This document shows, one piece after another, positions 35,615 to 45,600 of a stretch of DNA of 64,000 bases. Source of the DNA: Fen-1258 sp964449775 (GTDB taxonomy: Bacteria; Bacteroidota; Ignavibacteria; Ignavibacteriales; Melioribacteraceae); the NCBI GenBank assembly GCA_964449775.1, contig CAYVBQ010000005.1, positions 1 to 64,000 of the forward strand, read 5' to 3'. Both the position numbers and the translations under genes were made by a program. The first letter of the stretch is position 1. The number at the start of each line of letters is the position of its first letter. The notes beneath the pieces are model-generated. The model did no database searches. It was given only the letters and a program-made list of their open reading frames with translations, and was not told the DNA's origin.

Positions 35615-36001
35615 ATGACAGATAAAATTTTTGTCGGAAGAAGAAAAAACGCTGTTGCAAGAGTCTATCTCAGAAATGGTTCCGGTAAAGTTACTGTTAA
35701 TGATAAAGAAGTAGAAATTTATTTCCCACTCAAGGAACATAGAGATAACCTCTTACTTCCATTCGTTGCAACCGAAACACTTGGAAAATATGATGTGTTT
35801 GCAAATGCAGCAGGCGGCGGTATTTCAGGTCAATCGGATTCAATTCGTTTGGGCATCTCAAGAGCACTTGAAAGTATTAACGGAGATTTTAGATCATCGT
35901 TAAAATCCGAAGGTCTTTTAAAGAGAGATCCAAGAATGGTTGAGCGTAAGAAATACGGACAGAAGAAAGCCCGTAAGAGATTCCAATTCTCTAAGAGATA
36001 A
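35615..36001 (+). CDS. rpsI: Ribosomal protein S9
   Basis: A 30S subunit protein of 128 residues. FVGRRKNAVARVYLRNGSGKVTVN opens it; GGGISGQSDSIRLGISRAL and the basic C-terminus KKYGQKKARKRFQFSKR that reaches the P-site tRNA are present. The start is ATG 35615 after GGAGTG, 12 bp after rplM. Confidence 0.97.
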   Translation: MTDKIFVGRRKNAVARVYLRNGSGKVTVNDKEVEIYFPLKEHRDNLLLPFVATETLGKYDVFANAAGGGISGQSDSIRLGISRALESINGDFRSSLKSEGLLKRDPRMVERKKYGQKKARKRFQFSKR

Positions 36002-36008
36002 TTTTACG

Positions 36009-36036
36009 AACCCAACTTTTACCGGTTGGGTTTTTT
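36009..36036 (+). terminator. Terminator after rpsI
   Basis: AACCCAAC-TTTTACCG-GTTGGGTT then a T-run, 7 bp after the rpsI stop. A further repeat hairpin, CCCAAAGGGAT (36037-36047) with ATCCCTTTGGG (36066-36076), follows. Confidence 0.9.
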
Positions 36037-36206
36037 CCCAAAGGGATGTCCGAAGTCCCGAAGGGATCCCTTTGGGAGACTCCTTACGGAGGATTCCCAC
36101 TTAAAAAATAATTAACAACAATCATACTCTTAGATTTGCCCCTGTGCCCCGATAAATCGAGGTGGATGGCAGAGATGAAAAGAGTAGAAGAAAAACAGGA
36201 GAAAAT

Positions 36207-37169
36207 ATGCCACGAGTAGAACTCACCCAACTTATTGAAGCTGGTGCTCATTTTGGGCACTTAACACGCCGCTGGAATCCTAAAATGAAACGTTTCATCT
36301 TTATGGAGAAGAACGGCATCCACATTATTGATCTTAAAAAAACACAGGAAGCTATTGACGTTGCTGCCCAAGCAATGACCGAAATTGTTTCTCAAGGTAA
36401 ACGTGTTCTTTTTGTCGGAACAAAAAAACAAGCTAAAGGAACTATCGCTTCTGAAGCAAGACGTTCTGACAGTAATTGGGTTAGTGAACGCTGGCTTGGC
36501 GGAATGCTTACAAATTTTCAGACTATCCGCAAAAGTATTAAGCATTTACAGAATATCGAAAAGATGGAAAGCGATGGAACGTTTGAGAAGATTACCAAGA
36601 AAGAACGATTAGTGTTAACACGAGAAAAAGATAAACTTAGAAAAGTACTTGACGGTGTTGAAACATTAGCAAAAATGCCGGGTGCTTTATTCATAGTTGA
36701 TATTAAAAAAGAATCGATTGCGGTTAATGAGGCATTGAAACTGAACATTCCTATTTTCGCAATAGTTGATACAAATTGCGATCCCGATCCTGTTGACTAT
36801 ATTATTCCTGCTAACGATGATGCTTCGAGAGCGGTTGAGGTTATCTCAAAAATTATTGCTGATGCAGTAATTGAAGGTAATGCCAGAGGCAAAGAATTAA
36901 GAGCTCATGAAGTTGCTGAAAAAGAAAAAGATAGAAAAGATGAACCAACACAAGAATCAGATAAGAAAGATTCAAAGGGTAAAGTAAGAAGAGTAAAAAT
37001 TGACGGGAAAGATGATAGAAGACCTCAGCACAGAGACAGAAGAGATAACCGCGGCGGCGATAGACCAGCTCCTAGAAGAGAGGAAAAACCGGAGATTAAA
37101 ACTGAGGTTAAACCTGAAAGTAAACCTGCTGAGAACGTTGAGAATAAACCTGAAGAGAAATCAAATTAA
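36207..37169 (+). CDS. rpsB: Ribosomal protein S2 with long charged C-terminal tail
   Basis: A 30S protein. LIEAGAHFGHLTRRWNPKMKRFIF and LPGALFIVDI-like MPGALFIVDIKKE and PIFAIVDTNCDPDPVDYIIPANDDASRAVE are diagnostic. The S2 fold ends near residue 235. About 80 further residues are disordered Lys/Glu/Asp/Arg-rich sequence with a GKVRRVKIDGKDDRR and RRDNRGGDRPAPRRE segment, absent from most S2 proteins. ATG 36207 has AGGAG upstream; earlier in-frame codons are leader. Confidence 0.95.
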   Translation: MPRVELTQLIEAGAHFGHLTRRWNPKMKRFIFMEKNGIHIIDLKKTQEAIDVAAQAMTEIVSQGKRVLFVGTKKQAKGTIASEARRSDSNWVSERWLGGMLTNFQTIRKSIKHLQNIEKMESDGTFEKITKKERLVLTREKDKLRKVLDGVETLAKMPGALFIVDIKKESIAVNEALKLNIPIFAIVDTNCDPDPVDYIIPANDDASRAVEVISKIIADAVIEGNARGKELRAHEVAEKEKDRKDEPTQESDKKDSKGKVRRVKIDGKDDRRPQHRDRRDNRGGDRPAPRREEKPEIKTEVKPESKPAENVENKPEEKSN

Positions 37170-37201
37170 AAGTTTTTGAATAATATTGAGGTAAATAAGT
37201 T

Positions 37202-38071
37202 ATGGCAGTTAGCGCAAATCAAGTAAAAGAATTGAGAGATAAAACCGGTGCCGGTATGATGGATTGCAAAAAAGCTCTTGATGAATCCGGTGGAGAATTT
37301 GAAAAAGCAGTTGAGATTTTACGAAAAAAAGGTGCTGCCGTTGCTGCGAAAAGGGCAGAAAGAACTGCAAGTGAAGGTGTTGTCCTAACACGTGTATTTA
37401 ACAATGGAAAGACAGCTGTTATTCTTGAAGTCAATTGCGAAACTGATTTCGTAGCAAAGAGTGATGATTTTGTAAATTTTTCGAATTTCATTTTGGAATT
37501 AGTTGTCAACAACAATCCGGCTGATGTTGCTTCATTATTACAGCTATCTCATGACGGAAAAAATGCTGCAGAAGAATTAAACGCACTCATCGGTAAAATT
37601 GGCGAAAAAATTGAAATATCACGTTTTGCCTTTGATACTACAGCCAATGGCGAGATCGTTGATTATATTCATGCTGGATCAAAACTTGGTGTTCTGTTGG
37701 AAGCTGAAAATGTTCCGGCTGCTAATGCCGATGAGTTTCAACCAATCTTGAAAGATATTGCCATGCAAGTTGCGGCGATGAGACCTATTTCTATCTATCG
37801 CGAGGAAGTTGATAAATCATTAATCGAAAAAGAAATTGATATCTATAAAGAGTTAGCACGTAAAGAAGGAAAGCCGGAACAAATTCTTGAAAAAATTGCT
37901 CTTGGTAAAATCAATAAATTTTATGAAGAAAATTGTTTGTTTGAGCAGGCATTTGTTAAAGACAACACAAAAAAAATCGGCGGGCTTATTGATGAATTCA
38001 ATAAAAAGAATTCCATACAAGTTAAACTTGTAAAGTTCAGACGATTTCATCTCAGTGATGAAAAAAAGTGA
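37202..38071 (+). CDS. tsf: Elongation factor Ts
   Basis: The nucleotide exchange factor for EF-Tu; 289 residues. VKELRDKTGAGMMDCKKALDE and ETDFVAKSDDFVNF are its two signatures; QVAAMRPISI and the C-terminal EQAFVKDN follow. It lies 32 bp after rpsB, the usual pair, and ends in a strong terminator. Confidence 0.97.
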   Translation: MAVSANQVKELRDKTGAGMMDCKKALDESGGEFEKAVEILRKKGAAVAAKRAERTASEGVVLTRVFNNGKTAVILEVNCETDFVAKSDDFVNFSNFILELVVNNNPADVASLLQLSHDGKNAAEELNALIGKIGEKIEISRFAFDTTANGEIVDYIHAGSKLGVLLEAENVPAANADEFQPILKDIAMQVAAMRPISIYREEVDKSLIEKEIDIYKELARKEGKPEQILEKIALGKINKFYEENCLFEQAFVKDNTKKIGGLIDEFNKKNSIQVKLVKFRRFHLSDEKK

Positions 38072-38075
38072 TTCT

Positions 38076-38112
38076 AAAAAAGGTCTTATTTCTTAATAAG
38101 ACCTTTTTTTTT
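38076..38112 (+). terminator. Terminator after tsf
   Basis: AAAAAAGGTCTTATT-TCTT-AATAAGACCTTTTTTTT: a 15-bp stem with U-run, 4 bp after the tsf stop. It sits before pyrH, so pyrH-frr may be only partly linked to rpsB-tsf. Confidence 0.93.
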
Positions 38113-38128
38113 ATATTGGAATGGAAAT

Positions 38129-38869
38129 ATGAAAAATCATCTTAAATACAAAAGAATATTATTAAAACTGAGCGGTGAATCCCTCGCAGGTGCAAATGAT
38201 TTTGGAATCGATCCGAAAATTTTAGATTTTTTTTCGGATGAAATTAAGAAGGTACACTCACTCGGTGTTCAAGTTGGAATTGTAATCGGCGGCGGAAATA
38301 TTTACCGCGGATTGAATTCAAACGGGAAAAGTATCGATCGAGTTACAGGCGATCAGATGGGAATGCTTGCAACGATGATTAATTCGCTGGCACTTCAGAA
38401 TGCGTGCGAAAATAAGGGAATGTTTACACGGTTGATGACTGCAATAAGCATGGATTCGATTGCTGAACCTTACATTCGCAGAAGAGCAATTCGCCATCTT
38501 GAAAAAAATCGGGTTGTAATTTTTGGTGCCGGAACCGGGCATCCTTATTTTAGCACCGACACAGCTGCATCTTTGCGTGCAGTTGAAATTGAAGCCGATG
38601 CAATTTTAAAAGGAACGCGCGTTGACGGAGTGTTTGATTCCGATCCCGAAAAAAATCCCGGAGCTGCTCTCTTTGAAGAAATTTCCTACACAGATGTGAT
38701 GCAAAAAAATCTTCGGGTTATGGATTTAACCGCAATCAGTCTCTGTCAAGAAAATAATCTTCCAATCCTCGTGTTTAATATGGATAAACCGGATAATCTT
38801 TTAAAAGTAATCACAGGTGAAAACATTGGCACATCTGTCAGAAATTTTTCTCAACAAAATAAAAAATGA
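38129..38869 (+). CDS. pyrH: UMP kinase
   Basis: Phosphorylates UMP to UDP, essential for pyrimidine nucleotides. The 246 residues include RILLKLSGESLAG, IVIGGGNIYRG, DQMGMLATMINSLALQ, FGAGTGHPYFSTDTAASLRAVEIEAD and KGTRVDGVFDSDP, all typical. It belongs to the amino-acid kinase fold. It is followed 21 bp later by frr, the standard bacterial order. Confidence 0.97.
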   Translation: MKNHLKYKRILLKLSGESLAGANDFGIDPKILDFFSDEIKKVHSLGVQVGIVIGGGNIYRGLNSNGKSIDRVTGDQMGMLATMINSLALQNACENKGMFTRLMTAISMDSIAEPYIRRRAIRHLEKNRVVIFGAGTGHPYFSTDTAASLRAVEIEADAILKGTRVDGVFDSDPEKNPGAALFEEISYTDVMQKNLRVMDLTAISLCQENNLPILVFNMDKPDNLLKVITGENIGTSVRNFSQQNKK

Positions 38870-38890
38870 AATAATTATTACGAGGATTCT

Positions 38891-39451
38891 ATGATTAACC
38901 ATCCACAAATTAAAGATGCTCGGCATAGAATGGATAAAAGTGTTGAAGCATTCAGATCAGAAATTGTTAAGATAAGAACAGGTAAAGCAACCACCGCAAT
39001 ACTTGATGGGATCAAAGTAGATTATTATGGAACGATGAGTCCCCTCCATCAAGTTGGTAATGTTACTGTTCTTGATGTTCATACCCTTGCTATTACACCC
39101 TGGGATAAGAGCATGGTTCAGGCTATTGATAAAGCAATTCTTGCTTCCGATCTTGGCTTAAATCCAATTAGCGATGGAACAAACATCAAAATTCCTATTC
39201 CTACATTGACGGAGGAAAGAAGAAAGGATTTTGTTAAATTAGTGAAGAAATTCGGTGAAGAGGCAAAAGTTGCGTTGAGAAATGTCCGCCGTGATGCGAA
39301 TGATCACCTTAAGAGATTGGAAAAAGAAAAACAACTGACCGAAGACGAATTGAAAGAAGCTGAAAAGGAGACTCAAAAACTTACTGATGAACACATTGCC
39401 AAAATTGAAGAAATTATAAAACACAAAGAAAAAGAAATTATGGAAGTGTAA
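38891..39451 (+). CDS. frr: Ribosome recycling factor
   Basis: Releases the ribosome from mRNA after termination, together with EF-G; 186 residues. KIRTGKATTAILDGIKVDYYGTMSPLHQVGNV and IKIPIPTLTEERRKDFVKLVKKFGEEAKVALRNVRRDAND are hallmark stretches. The long C-terminal coiled coil is intact. It is the last gene of the translation cluster. Confidence 0.97.
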   Translation: MINHPQIKDARHRMDKSVEAFRSEIVKIRTGKATTAILDGIKVDYYGTMSPLHQVGNVTVLDVHTLAITPWDKSMVQAIDKAILASDLGLNPISDGTNIKIPIPTLTEERRKDFVKLVKKFGEEAKVALRNVRRDANDHLKRLEKEKQLTEDELKEAEKETQKLTDEHIAKIEEIIKHKEKEIMEV

Positions 39452-39510
39452 TTTATATGCGAATCAAACTTTATACTTGCAACGTCAATTGATCATATTT
39501 ATCTTTTAAT

Positions 39511-39840
39511 ATGCAAAAAATGAAAAAAATATTACCGGTTGTTATGCTATTAAGTTTCGGATTCTTTTACGCGCATGGCACAATGACCGTAATGCCGCAT
39601 GAAAATAGCGAACACCACGATCATCATGACCGGGATTATTGGCAAATTGTAAGAGTTGTTGGCATTGAAAAGAATAATCTGATCGAGAAGAATTTTATTC
39701 CTTTCCAGCTTATTAGTATAGTTGACTGCTGTAAGGAATGTGATAATACTGAAATTATTCTCTCTTCCAAAGAATTTGAAACAACCAAGAAATACAAAGA
39801 CTCACCCCCTTACCTTATAAATAAAATTTTTCTTATTTAG
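39511..39840 (+). CDS. Exported His-rich small protein near RND efflux operon
   Basis: A 109-residue protein with signal peptide (MKKILPVVMLLSFGFFYAHG), then a metal-binding-looking HENSEHHDHHDRD cluster and, later, DCCKECD. His and Cys clusters before a heavy-metal-type RND operon suggest a periplasmic metal chaperone or sensor, by inference only. The start is ATG 39511 or ATG 39520. The gap to the next gene is 71 bp on the same strand. Confidence 0.6.
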   Translation: MQKMKKILPVVMLLSFGFFYAHGTMTVMPHENSEHHDHHDRDYWQIVRVVGIEKNNLIEKNFIPFQLISIVDCCKECDNTEIILSSKEFETTKKYKDSPPYLINKIFLI

Positions 39841-39911
39841 ACCTTATTCCTTATCTCATAATCCCCTTTGCGGGATAAATATATTTAATCAAAAAAAACC
39901 GGGTAATAAAA

Positions 39912-41138
39912 ATGATTAGGATAATTGTATTCACAATTATCTGTTCGGGTATATTATATGCCCAGCAGATAGGAAATAAAAATATACTAACACTTGATGA
40001 AGCCATTAGGAGAGCTCTTGAAAATAATTACGAGCTGAAATTAAAAAGGAATGATTTAAGAAAAGCGGAAGCAGAACTAAAAGAAGCAGAAAGATTGCCG
40101 AATCCAAAAATGAACTACAGCAATGAGTTCTTGAAAGATAACTCAGTTGATGCTGGCGAAAAAAGTTTAACCGGAACTTTGCCTGTAAATTTTCTATGGG
40201 AACGATGGAAGAATATTTCATCGAAGGAGGGAAAATATGAAGCGGAAAAGAATTTGGAGCTTGATCAGATTAGAATAACTAATTACAATACTGCCAAAGC
40301 ATATATCGAACTTTATTATTCATTGGGTCTTGGAAACCAATATAAATCTATAAAAAATGAAATAGAACGGATTACGGTAACTTCAAAAACGCGGCTTGAG
40401 ATGGGTGATATTTCCGAATATGAACATAAAAGAATTTTGTTTGCTTCCGCTAAATTGAGCGCGGTTCAAAACGAATCCATAATGCAAAAACAAAATAAAT
40501 TAAACCAGCTTATGTTAATCACCGGAATTGATAATCAAGATTATGAAATGGAAAATGTTCCTCTTCAAGAATATCCTTCAGCCAATATTGCTGAGTTATA
40601 TAAAACCGCTTTGGATAATAGACCGGATTACAAAGCTGCGTTGTTAGCAATTGAAAGTTCCGAAGATGCCATATCGTATGAAAAAAGCAGAATCATTCCG
40701 GCAATAAATTTAGGACTCGGTTATAAAAAAGTTACACCAAACATTAAAGGGACAATTCTGCAAATTGATTTTGACATTCCCTTATTCAACCGGAACCAGA
40801 AGGAAATTGAGTCTGCAATTATTGAACAAAATAAAGTGAACGCGGAGATGTTTCTTCTAAAGAATAAGATTAAGACCGAGTTGAGCGGATCTTTGAAAAA
40901 AGTTGAACTCTATAGAGAGCAGTTTAACAGCGTATCGGGATTGATTAATAAAGAAATGTTGAGCACCGCAATCTTCTCTTACGAAAAAGGAGAAACATCA
41001 TTAGTAGAATTTATAGACGCTTTGAACGCATTTACAGAAGGAATAAAACTTCAATTAGAAACACAAATGAATTACCAGATTAGCATTTACGAACTCAAAA
41101 ATAATTTAGGAATACCCGGAGTAAAAAATGAAAATTAA
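39912..41138 (+). CDS. Outer-membrane efflux protein (TolC/CzcC-like)
   Basis: A 408-residue outer-membrane channel subunit of a tripartite efflux pump. It has signal peptide MIRIIVFTIICSGILYAQ, LTLDEAIRRALENNYELKLKRNDLRKAEAELKEAERLPNPKM, and the second repeat LYKTALDNRPDYKAALLAIESSEDAI. Both TolC repeats are intact, unlike the fragment at 10986. It overlaps the next gene by 11 bp. Confidence 0.9.
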   Translation: MIRIIVFTIICSGILYAQQIGNKNILTLDEAIRRALENNYELKLKRNDLRKAEAELKEAERLPNPKMNYSNEFLKDNSVDAGEKSLTGTLPVNFLWERWKNISSKEGKYEAEKNLELDQIRITNYNTAKAYIELYYSLGLGNQYKSIKNEIERITVTSKTRLEMGDISEYEHKRILFASAKLSAVQNESIMQKQNKLNQLMLITGIDNQDYEMENVPLQEYPSANIAELYKTALDNRPDYKAALLAIESSEDAISYEKSRIIPAINLGLGYKKVTPNIKGTILQIDFDIPLFNRNQKEIESAIIEQNKVNAEMFLLKNKIKTELSGSLKKVELYREQFNSVSGLINKEMLSTAIFSYEKGETSLVEFIDALNAFTEGIKLQLETQMNYQISIYELKNNLGIPGVKNEN

Positions 41139-42645
41139 TATGCTGAAAATATACACGCCTATAATAGTTGCATTACTATTCGTATTGTTTCAATACGGAT
41201 GCACAGACAACAAAGGTGAAGAAAACACAATTCAGGCAGAAGTTGAGAACAACTCGGTTTCTATTTGGACTGACGCAACCGAACTATTTATGGAATATCC
41301 GCAACTTGCAGCCGGAACAGAGAATAAATTTCTCATTCACTTAACTAACATTAAAGATTTCTCGGCGATAACAAGCGGCAAATTGACTGTTACCTTTGAA
41401 ACGAACGGAAAGCAGATAATCAACCAAGTTGAGGAGAAGCCGCTTAGAGAAGGAATTTATACGCCGGTATTTACTTTTCCGAATGCGGGTATGTATAAAA
41501 TGAAAATTAAATTAGAATCGTTGCAAGCGAGCGATGAAATAACTGTAGATAATATTTCTGTATTTTCAAACTCTTCCGAATTTCCCAAAACAAAAAACGA
41601 AGGAAGCGCGGCATTCCCATTTCTAAAAGAACAGCAATGGAAAATTGAATTTGCAACAGAGCCTGTAACACGAAGAACAGTTCAAAATTCAACAGCCGTA
41701 ACCGGTGCAATTCTTCCGCTTCCTCAGAATTATGTAAAAGTAACTTCACCTTTCGAAGGAATAATAAACGTTACGAAGAACAAAAGTATGCCTTCGATTG
41801 GAGCTTTTGTAAAGAAGGGGCAAACGCTTTTATCGGTTTCCCCTTCAGCGGATGCAAGTACAAATTTCCTCGCAATGAAAAAAGATTTTATTATGGCAGA
41901 AGCGGAATACAATCGCGCAAAAGGTTTATTCGAAAAGAAAGCCATACCACAAAAACGATTGGATGAAGCACTGCTTGATTATGAATCAAAAAAAGCCAGC
42001 TTCGATGCCGTTACAAGCGAAATAAATTATTCCAACGAAAATTTCGTATTGATTGCTCCGATTGACGGATATGTTGAAAAAATAAATTTTAGTCTCGGCG
42101 ATAAAATTATATCCGGACAAGAACTTTTTGTAATCAGCAATCCCACACGTATGATGTTGAGAGTTGACGTTCCGGAGACGCAGATTGGCTCGGCTATAAA
42201 CGCCGAAAACGCTTCATTTATAATTGATGGATTAGATAGAGAATTCGGATTAAAAGAATTGCGAGGAAGAAAAATATCTGTCGGTTCTTCTGTCGATTTA
42301 GTCAGTCATACTATTCCGGTTTATTTCGAATTTGGCAATTATCAGAATATGATAAAGATAGGAATGCACGCACGAGTGTTCTTGAAAGTTGGAAATATGA
42401 AAGACGCTGTTGTGGTTCCTAAGAGCGCTATCATTGATGAAGACGGATTAAAAACTGTTTATGCGCAAATTGAAGGAGAATCTTTTGAAAAGAGAATTGT
42501 GAAAGCCGGAATTGAAGATAATGGTTATGTAGAAATTCTTAGCGGTATTAAAGAAGGTGAGCGTGTTGTAATTAAGGGCGCATATCAAGTCCGTTTGGCT
42601 TCAATTGCGCCGGATTCTAAAATTGGCGAAGCACACGTGCATTAG
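41128..42645 (+). CDS. Membrane fusion protein of RND efflux pump (CusB/CzcB-like)
   Basis: A 505-residue periplasmic adaptor linking the RND pump to the outer-membrane channel. It has an N-terminal lipoprotein-like signal with FQYGCTDNK, a long N-terminal extra domain (about residues 40-160) as in heavy-metal MFPs, FEGIINVTKN lipoyl-like half motifs, an alpha-hairpin (FIMAEAEYNRAKGLFEKKAI), and LRGRKISVGSSVD in the beta barrel. The lipidated Cys near residue 25 suggests anchoring. The start ATG has GGAG upstream. Confidence 0.9.
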   Translation: MKINMLKIYTPIIVALLFVLFQYGCTDNKGEENTIQAEVENNSVSIWTDATELFMEYPQLAAGTENKFLIHLTNIKDFSAITSGKLTVTFETNGKQIINQVEEKPLREGIYTPVFTFPNAGMYKMKIKLESLQASDEITVDNISVFSNSSEFPKTKNEGSAAFPFLKEQQWKIEFATEPVTRRTVQNSTAVTGAILPLPQNYVKVTSPFEGIINVTKNKSMPSIGAFVKKGQTLLSVSPSADASTNFLAMKKDFIMAEAEYNRAKGLFEKKAIPQKRLDEALLDYESKKASFDAVTSEINYSNENFVLIAPIDGYVEKINFSLGDKIISGQELFVISNPTRMMLRVDVPETQIGSAINAENASFIIDGLDREFGLKELRGRKISVGSSVDLVSHTIPVYFEFGNYQNMIKIGMHARVFLKVGNMKDAVVVPKSAIIDEDGLKTVYAQIEGESFEKRIVKAGIEDNGYVEILSGIKEGERVVIKGAYQVRLASIAPDSKIGEAHVH

Positions 42646-42656
42646 GAGAGGCAATT

Positions 42657-45600
42657 ATGTTTGATAAAATAATTCAATTAGCGTTACAAAAAAGATTAAT
42701 AATTCTTGTTGCGGCAATTTTATTGCTGATAGCGGGAACTTATGTTTCATACGATTTGCCGGTTGATGTATTCCCGGATTTGACGGCGCCAACTGTAACA
42801 ATAATGACAGAAGCGCACGGAATGGCGTCTGAAGAAGTTGAAACGTTGGTTTCATTCCCGATTGAATCTGCTATGAACGGTGCAACGGATGTTAGGCGTG
42901 TGCGTTCTTCAAGCGCCGCCGGGTTTTCTGTAGTGTGGGTGGAATTTGATTGGGGCACAGATATTTTTATTGCAAGGCAAATTGTAAATGAAAAACTGCA
43001 AACTGTATCGGCAACCTTGCCCGATGGAATAGACCAGCCGATACTTGCGCCAATATCTTCCATTATGGGAGAAATTATGCTCATCGGTTTGAGTATTGAT
43101 GAAGAGAATAATCCGACCGGTATTTCTAAAATGGATTTGCGAACAATAGCGGATTATGATGTAAGAAGAAGATTACTTGCAATCAATGGGATTTCTCAAG
43201 TTGTGCCCATTGGCGGAGATGTTAAGCAGTATCAAATATTGGTTTCACCTCAAAAACTTTCTGCATACGGAATTTCGCTCAACGAAGTATTTAAAGCCGC
43301 AAAAGAAAGCAATCAAAATTCGTCCGGCGGTTCTTATATGGATGCAGGTAATGAATATCTGATCAGAGGAATCGGAAGGGTTGAAAATCTTGACGACATA
43401 GCCAATAGCTTGGTTGCGCTTAGAAACGACGTCCCGGTTTTTATGAAAGATATTGCGGAAGTTAAGATTGGTCCAAAAGTAAAATTCGGAGATGCATCCG
43501 TTAATGCAAAACCGGCTGTAATTCTTACAATACAAAAACAGCCGCAGACCAACACAATAGAGCTGACAAAAAAAATTAACAACGCCTTAGATGAGATACA
43601 AAGGGGATTGCCAGTAGGCGTAAAGATCAATAATGAAATATTCAGGCAAGCTGATTTTATTTCAACATCTATTAATAATGTTATCAGTGCTTTAAGAGAT
43701 GGGGCTATACTTGTAGTTCTTGTTATATTCTTTTTCTTATGGAATTTCAGAACCACTTTCATTTCGGTTCTTGCCATTCCGCTTTCGCTTGCCGTAACAA
43801 TTTTTGTATTCCAATTATTCAACATTGCAATTAACACAATGACGCTTGGAGGAATGGCAATAGCAATAGGCGCATTAGTTGATGATGCAATAATTGATGT
43901 TGAGAATGTATTCAGACGACTGAAAGAGAATTACCATAAAGAGGAAGCAAACAGAAAAAGCGCACTCGAAGTAATTTACGAAGCATCGCGTGAGATACGC
44001 GCGCCTATGGTAAACGCAACATTAATAATTGTAGTAGTGTTTTTGCCTCTATTCTTTTTAAGCGGCGTTGAAGGAAGATTATTAAGACCGATGGGTTACG
44101 CTTATGTAACTTCAATACTTGCTTCACTGTTCGTAGCGCTAACAGTAACGCCGGTTCTTTCATATTATCTTTTACCTAAAGCAAACTTTCTGAAAAAAGA
44201 AGGGGACGCCTGGCTTGTAGAAAAATTAAAAACTGTTTATCGTAAAGTTCTGGATTTTACATTGCCGCATCCAAGAACCATTGTGCTTTCTGCTCTACTA
44301 CTTCTGCTAGTTACAATAGCAGTAATTCCATTTTTGGGTAGATCATTCTTACCGGAATTTAATGAAGGATCGTTTACATTAAGTTTGGTAACGTTACCCG
44401 GATCATCGCTCGAAGAATCCAACCGGATTGGAACAATGGCGGAGAAGATAATTCTTTCGCATCCGGAAGTAATAACAACAGCCCGAAGAACCGGTAGAGC
44501 GGAATTGGATGAACACGCTCAAAGTGTAAACGGAGCCGAATTGGATGTGCGTTTTGAACTGAACGGAAAATCAAAAGATGAGTTTACGCAAGAGCTTAGA
44601 AAATCGCTTTCGGCTTTGCCAGGAACAAATGTAACTATCGGTCAGCCGTTAAGCCACAGAATAGACCATATGCTTTCCGGAACACGCGCCAACATTGCAG
44701 TAAAAATATTTGGAAGCAATCTTCAGCTTTTAAGATTATTAGCTCAAGATGTAAAACGAGAGATGGAAAAAGTTGAAGGTGCGGTTGATATCGCTGTGGA
44801 ACAAGAAGTTGAAGTTCCGCAGACTAAAATAAAATTTAACCGGATGGCAATGGCAAAGTATGGTTTAACGGTTGGAGAAGTAGCGGAAATGATTGATATT
44901 GCCTTCAATGGCGAGACCGCTTCGGAAATACGCGAAGGACAAAACTCATTCGATTTAGTTGTGAGGTATGATGAGAATAACCGTGGCGACATCCATAAGA
45001 TAAGCAATGCACTGATAGACGCGCCGGGCGGTTCAAAGATTCCTCTTTCGCTTGTTGCGGAAATTGTAAACGAAAAAGGTTCCAATAGAATAAGCCGCGA
45101 AAACGTTCAACGGAAAATGGTTGTTCAAGCCAACGTTGCCGATAGAGATTTGAGAAGCGTTGTCAACGACATTGAAGAGAGAATAAATAAAAATATTAGA
45201 ATGCCGCAAGGTTACTTTGTGGAATTCGGTGGGCAGTTTGAAAGCGAACAACATGCTACAAGAATTATTTCGATGTTGAGCATAGTCTCCCTTGCCATAA
45301 TATTTATAATTCTCTATTTGCAGTTTGGTAAAATGAAACACTCGCTGCTTATACTTGTCAATCTTCCGCTGGCGATGATAGGCGGAATTTGGTCTGTTTA
45401 TTTCACAAGCGGAATTATCAGCATAGCATCGCTGGTTGGTTTTATAACTCTGTTCGGAATTGCAACCCGTAACGGAATTTTATTGATAGCCCATTTCCAA
45501 ACCTTGGAAAAAGAGAACAACAATTTTAGAGAAGTTGTAATTCAAGGTTCGTTAGAAAGACTAAACCCAATCTTGATGACAGCAATTACAGCGGGACTTG

